Shown here piece by piece: positions 17,136 to 26,651 of a stretch of DNA of 64,000 nt. This stretch comes from Plantibacter sp035576025. GTDB lineage: Bacteria; Actinomycetota; Actinomycetes; Actinomycetales; Microbacteriaceae. Location of the stretch: positions 4,588,001 through 4,652,000 of the forward strand of contig NZ_CP159618.1 in assembly GCF_050613355.1 (NCBI RefSeq). Direction: 5' to 3'. The notes under the pieces are model-generated. The model did not search any database. It was not told the DNA's origin and worked only from the letters and a program-made list of their open reading frames with translations. A program made the translations under genes and the position numbers. Each line of letters opens with the position of its first letter. The first letter of the stretch is position 1.

Positions 17136-18205
17136 GCCACCCTCACTCTCGGGTCGATGAAGCCGTACAGCACGTCGACGAGGAAGTTCAAGCCGATGTA
17201 CACGAAGCCGACGATGAGTCCGACGCCCATGATGGCGGGCAGGTCGAGCTTGGTCGCGGCGGAATAGGCATACTCGCCGAGCCCGTGCCACGAGTAGACC
17301 TTCTCCACGAGCACCGTGCCCGAGAGCAGGGACCCGAACGCGACCCCGAGCACCGTGATGATCGGGACGAGCGCGCCGCGGAGCACGTATCGGGTGACGA
17401 CGGTGTGCCCCGGGAGTCCCTTCGCTCGGGCCGCCCGCACATAGTCGAGGTCGAGGACCTCGAGGATCGCCGATCGGGCGAACCGGGTGAGGAGACCGAT
17501 CGTGTACAGCGCGAGGACCGACGCCGGCAGGATCAGGTGCGAGATCGCATCGCCGAAGGTCGACCACTGCCCGGCGAGGAGCGAGTCGATCGTGTACATG
17601 CCGGTCACCTTGGGCGGCGGGATGGCCGCGGGCGAGAGACGCCCGGACCCTGGGAACCAGTGCAACTGCGAGAAGAAGACGAAGTAGACCACGAGCGCGA
17701 GCCAGAACGAGGGCACCGAGATGCCGATGAGGCTGACGACGCGGATGACCTGGTCGGTGATGGTCTTCCGGCGGAGCGCAGCCCACATGCCGAGGCCCAC
17801 GCCGATGATGATCGAGATGACGATGGCGGTGAGTGCGAGCTCGGCTGTCGCCGGGAACGCGCGCCCGAGCTCTTCCGCCACCGAGCCCCGCGTCTGCTGC
17901 GAGGTTCCGAGGTCACCGTGCAGGAGGTTGCCGACGTAGGTGAAGTACTGCACCGGCAGGGGCTTGTCGAGCCCGGCGTTCTCGCGGAACTGCGCGACGA
18001 TCGCCGGGTCTGCTGCGGCCTGCTCGCCGAGCGCCGCCTGCACAGGGTCGGCTGGGACGAGGTTCGTGAGCGTGAAGGTGACGAGCGTCACCCCGAACAT
18101 CAGCAGGACGGTGAGGCCCAGCCGGATGCCGAGGTAGCGCGCGAGCGGGTGGAGACCCGCTCGCGCGCTCGACGTCGTCGGTGCGACGCTACTTGATTCC
18201 GGCAA
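17132..18205 (-). CDS. Peptide ABC transporter permease, DppB/OppB-like
   Basis: 357-residue permease. A 26-residue head leads into the first helix (LGIRLGLTVLLMFGVTLVTFTLTNLVP). The DppB signature ADPVQAALGEQAA and LDKPLPVQYFTYVGNLLHGDLG come next. The EAA-type loop is YVRAARAKGLPGHTVVTRYVLR and the end is FIDPRVRVA. The only in-frame start consistent with the family is TTG at 18205, which lies inside the 3' end of the binding-protein gene (17-base overlap). No strong ribosome site precedes it, so coupling to the upstream gene is likely. Confidence 0.92.
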   Translation of the reverse strand: MPESSSVAPTTSSARAGLHPLARYLGIRLGLTVLLMFGVTLVTFTLTNLVPADPVQAALGEQAAADPAIVAQFRENAGLDKPLPVQYFTYVGNLLHGDLGTSQQTRGSVAEELGRAFPATAELALTAIVISIIIGVGLGMWAALRRKTITDQVIRVVSLIGISVPSFWLALVVYFVFFSQLHWFPGSGRLSPAAIPPPKVTGMYTIDSLLAGQWSTFGDAISHLILPASVLALYTIGLLTRFARSAILEVLDLDYVRAARAKGLPGHTVVTRYVLRGALVPIITVLGVAFGSLLSGTVLVEKVYSWHGLGEYAYSAATKLDLPAIMGVGLIVGFVYIGLNFLVDVLYGFIDPRVRVA

Positions 18206-19772
18206 GGTCGACGGTCCACGTCGGGTTGAGCGGAACCTCGGTGATCGTGGTCGCGGTGACCACGTTCTGAGCCGGCTGGAGGAGGGGGATGAAGGGCCCG
18301 CTCGCGTTCTGCGCCGTCTGGAGTGCCTGGTACGCGGCCGCGCGGGCGTCCGTGTCCGTTGCGGCGACCGCGGCAGCAGCCAGGTCGGTCACGGTCGGGT
18401 CCGTACCGGCAGCCCAACCGGCACGGAGGCCGACGAGTTCACCAGGGGTGAAGGCCAGGTAGTTGGACGGGTCCGGGAAGTCCGGTCCCCAGTACCAGAG
18501 GCCCACGGTCTCCTTGCCGTCGCGGTAGGCGTCGAGCTCGGTGGCGACCGGCGCCGGCGCGAGCGTGATGGTGATGCCGACCGACTTGAGCTGCGCCTGG
18601 ACCGACTCGGCGATGCTCTGGAGCGAGAGGCCCTGCACCGTGATGTCGTTCGGGAAGTTCAGCGTGACCGCTTCACCCGCGTAGCCGGACTTGGCGAGCG
18701 CCGCCTTCGCGGCCGTCGCGTCGAACTGGTTGCCGTCGGCGGCGTCGAGCGCACCGTTGAAGATCGACGGGATGAAGCCGCCGGGACGGACCGAACCGTC
18801 GCCGGCGAGGTCGACGATCTTGTCGTAGTCGATGCCGAGCTTGACGGCCTCGAGGAACTTCGGGTTGCTCGTGATCTCGCTGACAGCAGGGTCCTGGTTG
18901 AGCATGAGGAAGATCATGTATCGCGATGGGTTCGCGATGATCTTGACCTTCGAGTCGTCGAGCTCCGCCACCTGGTCGGGGTTGAGGTCGAGGGCGACCT
19001 GCGAGTCGCCGGCCTCGACGTTGAGCTTCTGCGTCGGACCCTGCACGTTGCGGAGGACGACCCGCTCGTACTCGGGCTTCGTGCCGGTGTACTCGGGGTT
19101 CGCGGTGAACACGACCTGCGATGCGGCGTCGAAGGACTCCAGCTTGTACGGGCCGGAACCCGCCGAGGTCGTGTTCAGGAACGATTCCGCTGCGTCGTCT
19201 GCGGTCGCCGTTCCACCGTTCTCCTCCACGACCTTCTTGTTGACCACGCCGAGAGCGGGGTTCGGGAGGATGAAGGGGAGCGCCGGGTTCGGCGTCGCCG
19301 AGGTCAGGGTCAGCGTCGTGTCTGACGTCTTCTCGATCGTGATGCCGTCGAGGAGGAAGGACGGGTTCCCCTTGACGCCCTGCACCCGCTGGAGCGAGAA
19401 CACCGCGTCGTCGACCGTGACGTCGGAGCCGTCGGAGAACTTCTTGCCGTCCTTCATGGTGAGGGTCATGACGGTGTTGTCGTCGTTCATCTCGTAGCTG
19501 GCGAGGCCGTCGACCGGAGCGGTGACGTCATCTGCGTTGAAGGTGAGGAGCGTCTCGTAGAGCGCCTTCGCGACGATGGAGCCCGTGGTCTCGTACTCGC
19601 GGTTGGGGTCGGCGGTCTTGAGGTCGAAGGATGCGTCGACGACGAGCGACTTGCCCGCGCTGTCGTCGGCGCCGCCTGAGGAGGAGCAGGCGCTGAACGC
19701 GAGGCCGGCCGCGAGAGCGATGCCGACGGCGGCCATTCCGCGCCGATCGGCGCGGCTGAAGGATCGTGACAA
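18189..19772 (-). CDS. Peptide-type ABC substrate-binding lipoprotein (family 5)
   Basis: 527-residue solute-binding lipoprotein, the first gene of the complete five-gene import operon. The signal peptide has a lipobox FSAC with Cys29, then a Ser/Gly/Asp linker. Family 5 landmarks include LKTADPNREYETTG, TMKDGKKFSDGSDVTVDDAVFSLQRV and ILPNPALGVVNKK. The start is TTG at 19772, preceded eight bases upstream by AAAGGGA. Two tandem copies of a 20-base element sit directly upstream. The likely ligand is a di- or oligopeptide, given the Lrp regulator and Xaa-Pro aminopeptidase nearby; that is an inference. Confidence 0.92.
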   Translation of the reverse strand: MSRSFSRADRRGMAAVGIALAAGLAFSACSSSGGADDSAGKSLVVDASFDLKTADPNREYETTGSIVAKALYETLLTFNADDVTAPVDGLASYEMNDDNTVMTLTMKDGKKFSDGSDVTVDDAVFSLQRVQGVKGNPSFLLDGITIEKTSDTTLTLTSATPNPALPFILPNPALGVVNKKVVEENGGTATADDAAESFLNTTSAGSGPYKLESFDAASQVVFTANPEYTGTKPEYERVVLRNVQGPTQKLNVEAGDSQVALDLNPDQVAELDDSKVKIIANPSRYMIFLMLNQDPAVSEITSNPKFLEAVKLGIDYDKIVDLAGDGSVRPGGFIPSIFNGALDAADGNQFDATAAKAALAKSGYAGEAVTLNFPNDITVQGLSLQSIAESVQAQLKSVGITITLAPAPVATELDAYRDGKETVGLWYWGPDFPDPSNYLAFTPGELVGLRAGWAAGTDPTVTDLAAAAVAATDTDARAAAYQALQTAQNASGPFIPLLQPAQNVVTATTITEVPLNPTWTVDLAGIK

Positions 19773-19786
19773 GGTGGTGCTCCCTT

Positions 19787-19827
19787 TCTGGTTGGAGGGA
19801 AGAGCTATCTGGTTGGAGGGATGAGCT
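19787..19827. repeat. Tandem 20-base direct repeat in the leader of the peptide-import operon
   Basis: The element tctggttggagggaagagct (19787-19806) recurs at 19808-19827 with a single mismatch, so the period is 21 bases, or two helical turns. The copy nearer the gene overlaps the start of the ribosome site region of the lipoprotein gene. It could be an operator or a recent slippage duplication; in the mRNA the CCCUCC stretches could also pair weakly with the ribosome site. Confidence 0.6.
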
Positions 19828-19870
19828 GAAAGTAGTGCGATGACAGATCATCCGTCAATCGTCAAGCTGT

Positions 19871-19901
19871 TACCGAAGAAGAAATGTCTCGATCTTCGGT
19901 A
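19871..19901. promoter_or_regulatory. Inverted repeat between the Lrp gene and the peptide operon
   Basis: Perfect 8-base arms taccgaag and cttcggta flank a 15-base AT-leaning spacer in the divergent intergenic region. Lrp/AsnC regulators commonly bind imperfect palindromes of about 15 bases near their own gene and their target. This is a candidate site only. Confidence 0.4.
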
Positions 19902-19967
19902 CGATCTGCCATATTCTCTCCATCAACAGCCAAGAGCACCCCCGAATCTGGACGTTTGGAGCACTCG

Positions 19968-20528
19968 ATGCAACTCGACGACACCCACATCCGCATGCTG
20001 GAACTCCTCCGCGAGGATGGGCGGGCATCCGTCGCAGCCCTCGCCGAGCACGTCGGGATCTCCAGGTCGAATGCCTACGCGAGGTACGAGGCGATGCTCC
20101 GCGCGGGCGTGCTGAAGGGTGTGCACGCGGACATCGAACCGTCGGCGGTCGGCCTCGGTGTCGCCGCGATGGTGTTCATCACCCTGCGCCAGAGCCAGTG
20201 GGCCGACTTCCGTGCGCGGCTGTCCTCGGTGCCCGAACTCGAGTACTTCGCCGTCACCACCGGCGAGCACGATGCGATGATGCTGATCCGCGCTCCCGAC
20301 GTCGCCGCCATCCATGAGCTCGTCGCCACCCGACTCGCGCAGTGGCCGTCGATCAAGGCGACCACGACCGTGTTCCTCATGGATGAGGAACGCTCCGACG
20401 TCTCCCTGCGCATGACGCGTTCCGAGCGCACGAGCGTCGAGGACTCCGGCGAGCGCTTCGGTATGACGCGCTTCGTCCGGACGAGCGACGAGCGAGCGCA
20501 GCGGGTTCCGGAGCGGCGCGTCCGCTGA
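19968..20528 (+). CDS. Lrp/AsnC-family transcriptional regulator
   Basis: 186 residues. The N-terminal winged HTH (LDDTHIRMLELLREDGRASVAALAEHVGISRSNAYARYEAML) is followed by the RAM effector domain (GLGVAAMVFITLRQ, VPELEYFAVTTGEHDAMMLIRAPD). The ATG at 19968 has GGAG nine bases upstream; the open frame reaches back to 19884 without family similarity. The last 40 or so residues form an Arg/Glu/Ser-rich tail with two similar M-T-R segments, beyond the usual 150-160-residue length. It is divergent from the peptide ABC operon, so it is the likely regulator of it, probably sensing an amino acid. Confidence 0.88.
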   Translation: MQLDDTHIRMLELLREDGRASVAALAEHVGISRSNAYARYEAMLRAGVLKGVHADIEPSAVGLGVAAMVFITLRQSQWADFRARLSSVPELEYFAVTTGEHDAMMLIRAPDVAAIHELVATRLAQWPSIKATTTVFLMDEERSDVSLRMTRSERTSVEDSGERFGMTRFVRTSDERAQRVPERRVR

Positions 20529-20547
20529 GGCGCCCGACTGATGCCGA

Positions 20548-20931
20548 TCAGGCGGTGACGACCTCCCGGCAGATGCTCACGTGCGCCTGCCCGTCCGGCC
20601 CGATGAAGTCCTCGGTGAGGACGAGGGTGCCGTCATCCGCGCGGGAGATGATCGAGGTCGCCTCACCACGTGTCGTCAGCGTGCCGGCCTGGTTGCGGTG
20701 CACGAAGGCGATGTCGATGCGCGCATCCGTCCGCACGCCGCAGAACCGCCCGACGGAGACGGTGTCCCCCACGTACTCACCCCACAGCACGCCCTGCGAC
20801 TCGTGGTAGATGAAGCGGGTCGGGGCGTCGGCGTCGACCACGCTCGCCGACGAGGAGACCATGTCGAACACCTTCGCGTCGAGGTCGAGATCGAGGGACG
20901 TGGGCGTGCCGAGCGGGGCGGATCCTGTCAT
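20548..20931 (-). CDS. Small conserved protein of unknown function
   Basis: 127 residues with an acidic variable head and a beta-rich core (RFIYHESQGVLWGEYVGDTVSVGRFCGV, IDIAFVHRNQAGTLTTRGEATSII, TLVLTEDFIGPDGQAHVSICREV). This repeated-strand pattern resembles a small family often labelled N-acetylglutamate synthase in databases, a label not supported by any GNAT motif. I do not assign an activity. The ATG at 20931 is preferred to 20967. It is convergent with the Lrp gene. Confidence 0.55.
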   Translation of the reverse strand: MTGSAPLGTPTSLDLDLDAKVFDMVSSSASVVDADAPTRFIYHESQGVLWGEYVGDTVSVGRFCGVRTDARIDIAFVHRNQAGTLTTRGEATSIISRADDGTLVLTEDFIGPDGQAHVSICREVVTA

Positions 20932-21113
20932 GCCGCCATTGTGCGGAGGCGCGCGAAGGGGTGTCAACCTGTCGGCGATCCGTCCGTTCCGGCAGCCTCT
21001 GTTCCGCCTCCTGCCGGACGAAAGATCGGTTTTCGCGGAACCGGACAGGATGTTCCGCCGCAGCGTCCCGAGCAGGCTTGACGAGCTCGCATCCCAGTGC
21101 CTAACTGATCACC

Positions 21114-22526
21114 ATGTGTCCAGAGCCCCTGTCCTTCCGCGACCCGCGCACGCAGCCCCTCCCGAACGACGACGCCTTCCGCGAGTACCTCGCCGGCGGA
21201 TGGGGCGAGGTGGACCGCTCCGTCGACCTCGAAGCGGGGGCCGGGGCGGCCGCCGGTCGTCACCGCGCGATCCTCAGCGAGCGGTTCCGGGGCCGGTGGC
21301 TCGTGGTCACGGCGGGTCGCGCCGTCACTCGGTCGAACGACACCGAGTTCCCGTTCCGTCCGGACAGCGACTTCGTCTGGCTCACCTCCTGCCAGGCGGA
21401 GGGCGCCGTGCTCATCATGCGGCCCACCGCCGACGGCCACGACGCGATGCTGTACCTCGCCGAACCGGTGGGCCCCGGCGAGGAGGCCTTCTACGCCGAC
21501 GCACTGCGCGGGGAACTGTGGATCGGCCCCGCTGCCGGACTCACACAGTGGGGCGAAGCGCTCGCGATCGACATCCGGTCCCTCGACAGGCTGGACGACG
21601 ACCTCGCGGCCGTGCCCTCGGACGCCGCGCTCGCCGGTGCGGCCGAACCGCGCGTCGCCGACCGACTCACGGCCTCGCGCGAACTCCTCGTCGCCCTCTC
21701 GGCGGCGAAGCTGGTGAAAGACGAGTGGGAGATCGCGCAGTTGCGGAACGCGGTCGACGCCACCGTCGCCGGTTTCCGTGCCGTCGCCCGCGAGCTACCC
21801 GCCGCCCTCGACTTCGGAGGGGAACGCTGGTTGCAGGCCACCTTCGAGCGACATGCCCGCACCTTCGGCAACGGCGTCGGCTACTCCACGATCATCGGCA
21901 GCGGCCCTCATGCACCGACACTGCACTGGACGCGCTGCGACGGCCCCGTCCTGCCCGACCACCTGATCCTGATGGACGCCGGCGTCGAGGCGCGCTCGCT
22001 CTACACCGCCGACGTGACCCGGACCTTCCCCGCGAACGGGTCGTTCTCCCCCGCTCAGCGCGAGGTGCATGACCACGTCGAACGTGCCCACAGGGCCGCC
22101 ATGTCCCAGGTCGGTCCAGGCAAGTCGTTCCGGGACATGCGCTCGACGGCATATGAGCGCATCGCGACGAGTCTGCACGATCTCGGCATCCTGCAGGTCT
22201 CCGTGGACGAGGCGATGTCGCCGGGCGGACAGCAGCACCGGCGCTACCTGCCGAGCGGAACGGGCCACCATCTCGGCCTCGACGTGCACGACTGCGCCAG
22301 GATCGGCGACCAGCACTACCTCGACGACCCACTGCAGCCGGGCTCCGTACTCACCGTGGAACCAGGGCTGTACTTCCACGCGAACGATCTCACTGTGCCA
22401 CCCGAGCTCCGCGGCATCGGCGTCCGCATCGAGGACGACCTCCTGGTGACGGCCACCGGGCACGAGATCCTCTCGTCCGCCCTCCCGATCACGGCGGACG
22501 GCTTGGAGACCTGGCTGCGCGGCTGA
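21114..22526 (+). CDS. Xaa-Pro aminopeptidase (M24B family)
   Basis: 470-residue metallopeptidase that removes N-terminal residues preceding proline. The AMP_N-like domain occupies about residues 1-150 (FPFRPDSDFVWLTS). The pita-bread catalytic domain follows. Dinuclear metal ligands are visible in order: LMDAG (Asp), DVTRTFP (Asp), GTGHHLGLDVHD (His), VEPGLY (Glu) and RIEDDLLV (Glu). Position next to an Lrp regulator and a peptide import operon suggests a role in using imported peptides. The ATG at 21114 starts shortly before the family similarity. Confidence 0.93.
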   Translation: MCPEPLSFRDPRTQPLPNDDAFREYLAGGWGEVDRSVDLEAGAGAAAGRHRAILSERFRGRWLVVTAGRAVTRSNDTEFPFRPDSDFVWLTSCQAEGAVLIMRPTADGHDAMLYLAEPVGPGEEAFYADALRGELWIGPAAGLTQWGEALAIDIRSLDRLDDDLAAVPSDAALAGAAEPRVADRLTASRELLVALSAAKLVKDEWEIAQLRNAVDATVAGFRAVARELPAALDFGGERWLQATFERHARTFGNGVGYSTIIGSGPHAPTLHWTRCDGPVLPDHLILMDAGVEARSLYTADVTRTFPANGSFSPAQREVHDHVERAHRAAMSQVGPGKSFRDMRSTAYERIATSLHDLGILQVSVDEAMSPGGQQHRRYLPSGTGHHLGLDVHDCARIGDQHYLDDPLQPGSVLTVEPGLYFHANDLTVPPELRGIGVRIEDDLLVTATGHEILSSALPITADGLETWLRG

Positions 22527-22554
22527 CCGGCCCGTCCGCACGTAGGGTTGGAGC

Positions 22555-24053
22555 GTGATCCAGCCCGACGCGCCGATGCGCACCGCCGTCCGCCCGAGCC
22601 CGAGCGTGCTCGCGACACTGCGGAACCCGAAGGCGTTCAGCGTGGAGATCCTCGCGGGCATCGTGACGACGCTCGCGCTCATCCCCGAGGTCATCTCGTT
22701 CTCGATCATCGCGGGCGTCGACCCGAAGGTCAGCCTCATCGCGTCCGTCGTGCTCGCCATCTCGATGTCGATCCTCGGCGGTCGGCCCGCGATGATCACG
22801 GCTGCCGCCGGCGCCGTCGCCCTGGTCGTCGCACCGCTCGTGAAGGAGCACGGCGTCGAATACCTGCTGCCGGCGGTGATCCTCGCCGGACTCGTGCAGA
22901 TCCTGTTCGGCGTCACCGGGCTCTCGCGCCTCATGCGGTTCATCCCGCGCTCCGTCATGATCGGCTTCGTCAACGCGCTGGGCATCCTCATCTTCGTCGC
23001 GCAGGTCCCGCATCTGCTCGGGGTGCCGTGGCTCGTCTACCCGCTGTTCGTCGTCACGGTGCTCATCGTGCTGCTGCTGCCGAAGCTCACGACCGCCGTC
23101 CCGGCACCACTCGTGGCGATCGTCGTCGTCACGGCCATCACGATCATCGCCCACGCCTGGGTCCCGACGGTCGGCGACCAGGGTACGTCTCCGGAGGACT
23201 GCCCGGGCTCACCTCTCTGCTCGTGCCACTGGACCTCGAGACACTGGGCATCATCTGGCCGACCGCCCTGAGCGTCGCCTTCGTCGGGCTCATGGAGACG
23301 TTGCTCACCGCCAAGCTCGTCGACGACATCACCGACACCACGTCCTCGAAGGGGCGCGAGTCGTGGGCGCTCGGCGTCGCGAACATCCTCGCCGGTTGGT
23401 ACGGCGGCATCGCCGGCTGCGCGATGATCGGGCAGACCGTCGTCAACGTGAAGCTGGGCAAGGCTCGGACGCGCATCTCGACGTTCGTCGCGGGTCTCTT
23501 CCTACTGCTGCTCGTCACCGCGCTGAGCCCTGTGATGGCGCAGATCCCGATGGTCGCCCTCGCAGCCGTCATGATGATCGTCGCCATCAAGACGGTGAAC
23601 TGGCACAGCGTCCGGCCGAAGACACTGCGACGCATGCCGATCCCCGAGACGCTCGTGATGGTGGTGACGGTCGTGGTCGTCGTCGTCAGCCACAACCTCG
23701 CGATCGGCGTCGCGGCCGGCGCCGTGCTCGCCATGGTGCTGTTCGCCCGCCGTGTCGCGCATGTCATCAGGGTCCGCCGGACCGTCGCCGAGGACGGCGC
23801 GTCGGTCCGGTACCGGGTCATCGGGCCGCTGTTCTTCGGCAGTAGCAACGACCTCGTCGAGCAGTTCGACTACGCCGCAGACCCTCCGGAGGTCGTCGTG
23901 GACTTCGCCGCCTCGCAGATCTGGGACGCCTCGAGTGTGGCCGTGCTCGACTCCGTGCAGGAGAAGTACGCAGAACATGGCAAACAGGTCGTCTTCACCG
24001 GCCTCGACGAGCGCAGCTCCGCGTTCCACGAGCGCCTCTCCGGCCACCTCTGA
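22555..24053 (+). pseudogene. SulP-family anion transporter split by a one-base frameshift
   Basis: The first frame begins at GTG 22555 and carries the SulP N-terminal membrane domain (NPKAFSVEILAGIVTTLALIPEVISFSIIAGVDP), then runs into a stop at about 23271. From codon 210 onward the family sequence continues in another frame, starting GGLPGLTSLLVPLDLETLG. It proceeds through further membrane segments to a C-terminal STAS domain (YRVIGPLFFGSSNDLVEQF) and stops at 24053. One base is missing at 23181-23184, next to GGG. Restored length is about 499 residues, normal for SulP. A sequencing error in a G run is a real alternative to a genuine pseudogene. Substrate (sulfate, bicarbonate or other) is unknown. 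Confidence 0.8.
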
Positions 24054-24155
24054 AGCACGGCTCCCCGCAGCGGCGGACGCCGAGGACACCGCGCAGGCCC
24101 AACCTTCTGGAAGACGGAAGTCGTCGTTTGGTGGGCGGCAGAGGATGATAGGGGG

Positions 24156-25244
24156 ATGGCAGAATCCGGAACGCCCCGAGTCGCGGTCTACATCGACTTC
24201 GACAACATCGTCATCTCGCGCTACAACCAGCTCTACGGCAAGGCGGCGTTCAGCCGGGACCGCGCACGTTCGCACGTCCCGTCGTCCGCGCCCGAAGGCG
24301 ACGAGATCTCCGAGCGCCTCCAGGCAGCCCGGGTCGATGTCGGCGCCATCCTCGACTACACCTCGTCCTTCGGCAACATCGTCATCAGCCGCTCCTACGC
24401 CGACTGGTCGGAACCGGTCAACTCCGCGTACCAGAAGGACCTCGTGGACCGCGCGGTCGACCTGACGCAGATGTTCCCGACGACCAAGGCCATGAAGAAC
24501 GGCGCGGACATCCGGCTCGCCGTCGACGTCGTCGAAGACCTCTTCCGCCTCCCCGACCTCACCCACATCGTGATCGTCGCCGGCGACTCCGACTACATCT
24601 CACTCGCCCAGCGCTGCAAGCGTCTCGGGCGCCACGTCATCGGCATCGGCGTCGCGGGCGCGACCAGCCGTGCCCTCATGGCCGCGTGCGACGAGTTCTC
24701 CGACTACGACGACCTTCCCGGGATCGTGCGTCCTGTCGTCACCCGCACACCGCGGACGCCGGCCGCTGCCGGAACGACCGTGGACGCCCCGGCAGCCGAG
24801 GAGACGGCGAAGAGCGGAACGAGGTCGGGGGGCCGTCGTCGCGCCTCGAGTGCGCAGAGCCCCGTTCAGGAGAGTCCGGCTGCGCAGGCGCCGCCCCGCA
24901 TCGGCGGCCTGTTCACCGAGCCTGTCTTCAGCCACCGCGACGCAGAGGAACTCGACGACGCGGAGGAGGAAGCGACCGACCCGTCGGGCCCCGACGCCCA
25001 GCGCGCGGCGACCGAGCTGCTCGTCCGAGCCCTCCGTCTCGTGCACGCGAAGAACGACGATGAGGACTGGCTGCTGAACGCCGAAGTCAAGAACCAGATG
25101 ATCCGGATGGACCCGGCGTTCAAGGAGAAGCCGCTCGGCTCACGCTCCTTCAGCGATTTCATCAACTCCCGCTCGGACGTCGTCGAGGTCAACCCCGACG
25201 CGAGCTCCGACGGCCGCCGACTGCGACTGCGCGAACTGGGCTGA
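24156..25244 (+). CDS. NYN-domain putative RNase with C-terminal LOTUS/OST-HTH domain
   Basis: 362 residues. The NYN (PIN-like) domain covers about residues 8-190. VAVYIDFDNI and HIVIVAGDSDYISLAQ supply the Asp residues of the metal site, and NGADIRLAVDVVEDLF is the conserved centre. A disordered Ala/Thr/Ser-rich linker leads to a C-terminal OST-HTH/LOTUS domain (ATELLVRALRLVH, FSDFINSRSDVVEV). Such proteins are predicted RNA-binding nucleases; the LabA/DUF88 name is also used. No partner gene gives a hint of the target RNA. Confidence 0.82.
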   Translation: MAESGTPRVAVYIDFDNIVISRYNQLYGKAAFSRDRARSHVPSSAPEGDEISERLQAARVDVGAILDYTSSFGNIVISRSYADWSEPVNSAYQKDLVDRAVDLTQMFPTTKAMKNGADIRLAVDVVEDLFRLPDLTHIVIVAGDSDYISLAQRCKRLGRHVIGIGVAGATSRALMAACDEFSDYDDLPGIVRPVVTRTPRTPAAAGTTVDAPAAEETAKSGTRSGGRRRASSAQSPVQESPAAQAPPRIGGLFTEPVFSHRDAEELDDAEEEATDPSGPDAQRAATELLVRALRLVHAKNDDEDWLLNAEVKNQMIRMDPAFKEKPLGSRSFSDFINSRSDVVEVNPDASSDGRRLRLRELG

Positions 25245-25266
25245 TCCCCGCCCGACAGCGGGAGTG

Positions 25267-25315
25267 CCGCGCGGCAGCAGGACGTTCGGGGACGGAACCT
25301 CCTGCTGTGGCGCGG
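25267..25315. terminator. Imperfect hairpin between convergent genes, probable terminator
   Basis: An 8-base perfect stem (cagcagga/tcctgctg) is extended by a second block (ccgcgc/gcgcgg) after a mismatch. It lies between the NYN gene and the M18 aminopeptidase gene, which converge. No U tract is present, as is common in high-GC actinobacteria. Confidence 0.45.
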
Positions 25316-25326
25316 ATGTCCTGCGC

Positions 25327-26610
25327 TCAGGCTCCCGCGAAGAATGCTTCAACGGCACCCGCGAGGGCGGTCGGGTCGTCGACATGGCAGAGTTCGCGAG
25401 CCGAGTGCATCGACAGCAGCGGGGTGCCGACGTCGACGGTGCGGATGCCGAGTCTCGTCGCCGTGAGCGGACCGATGGTCGAGCCGCACGGCACGGTGTT
25501 GTTCGAGACGAAGTCCTGGGTTGGCACCCCGGCAGCCGCGCAGCTCCTCGCCCACAACGCGGCCCCGAGCGCGTCCGTCGCGTAGCGCTGGTTCGCGTTG
25601 ATCTTCAGCAGCGGCCCACCGCCGGCGATCGGCCGGTTCGCCGGGTCGTGACGTTCGGGGTAGTTCGGGTGGATCGCGTGTCCGGCGTCCGCGGACAGGC
25701 ACCACGAGCCCGCGTACGCCTGGAGGCGCTCGGCCTGCGTCGCCCCGAGCGCCGCACCGATCCGTGTGAGGACGTCGTCGAGGAACGGTCCGCTCGCGCC
25801 AGACGTCGATGCGGAGCCGAGCTCCTCGTGGTCGAACGCCGCGAACACACTCACATGGCGCGACTCCGACGCTCCTCCCCCGTCGCTGACCGCAAGCAGG
25901 GCGACGAGTCCCGCGTGGACGGACGTCAGGTTGTCCATCCGGCCCGCGGCGAACAGCTGGTCGTCAAGACCGAACCGGCGCGGTTCCTGCGTGTCCGCGA
26001 CGAGGATGTCGTACCCCGCGATGTCCGCCGCGTCGATGCCGGCGATGGATGCGAGGTGGGCGAGCACGTCCGCCTGGGCCAGCTCCCCCACACCGAACAC
26101 CGGTTGCAGATGGCGCTGGCGGTCGAGGACGAGGCCGTCGTTGACACCGCGGTCGAGATGCACGGCGAGCTGCGGGATCCGGAGGAACGGTCCAGTGCGG
26201 ACGAGGTGCACCGTGCCGTCGAGCGTGACGAGGCGCCCGGCGAGCTCCAGTTCGCGATCGAGCCAGGAGTTGAGCAGCGGGCCGCCGTAGACCTCGACCC
26301 CTGCCTGCAACCATCCGTGAGCGCCGATGGTCGGCTTCGGTTTGAGCTTGAAGCTCGGGGAATCCGTGTGTGAACCGAGGATTCGGAACGGCGTCGTCGG
26401 TGTGGCTCCCTCCGGCTGCACCCAGGCGATGATCGCGCCCTCCCGGACGACGAAGTACCTCCCGGGAGCGTCGTCCCAGGCCAGCGTCTCCTCGCGGCGC
26501 TCGAATCCGGCCGCCGCGAGACGTCGGGCGCTCTCGGCGACGGCGTGATAGGAGGTGGGCGAGGCGACGATGAAGTCGGCGAGATCGGTGATGTGCGCGC
26601 TGCTGTCCAT
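25327..26610 (-). CDS. M18-family aminopeptidase
   Basis: 427-residue metallo-aminopeptidase. Metal and catalytic motifs are ILGSHTDSPSFKLKP (His), ...GRMDNLTSVHAG (Asp), AAFDHEELGSAS (Glu pair) and the C-terminal LSMHSARELCH (His). The N-terminus SAHITDLADFIVASPTSYHAV is typical of M18 enzymes, and the dimerisation domain lies in the middle. It prefers acidic or neutral N-terminal residues in known members. The length matches the family. It is convergent with the NYN gene and divergent from the LssY-like gene. Confidence 0.93.
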   Translation of the reverse strand: MDSSAHITDLADFIVASPTSYHAVAESARRLAAAGFERREETLAWDDAPGRYFVVREGAIIAWVQPEGATPTTPFRILGSHTDSPSFKLKPKPTIGAHGWLQAGVEVYGGPLLNSWLDRELELAGRLVTLDGTVHLVRTGPFLRIPQLAVHLDRGVNDGLVLDRQRHLQPVFGVGELAQADVLAHLASIAGIDAADIAGYDILVADTQEPRRFGLDDQLFAAGRMDNLTSVHAGLVALLAVSDGGGASESRHVSVFAAFDHEELGSASTSGASGPFLDDVLTRIGAALGATQAERLQAYAGSWCLSADAGHAIHPNYPERHDPANRPIAGGGPLLKINANQRYATDALGAALWARSCAAAGVPTQDFVSNNTVPCGSTIGPLTATRLGIRTVDVGTPLLSMHSARELCHVDDPTALAGAVEAFFAGA

Positions 26611-26651
26611 TGCTCCATCCTTCCACTGGTCGAAGGCCCTACCCTGGACGG

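Noticed and set aside
17066..18196. 376-codon plus-strand frame opposite the DppB-like gene of the second operon
   Set aside because: Charged repetitive shadow without a ribosome site or domain.
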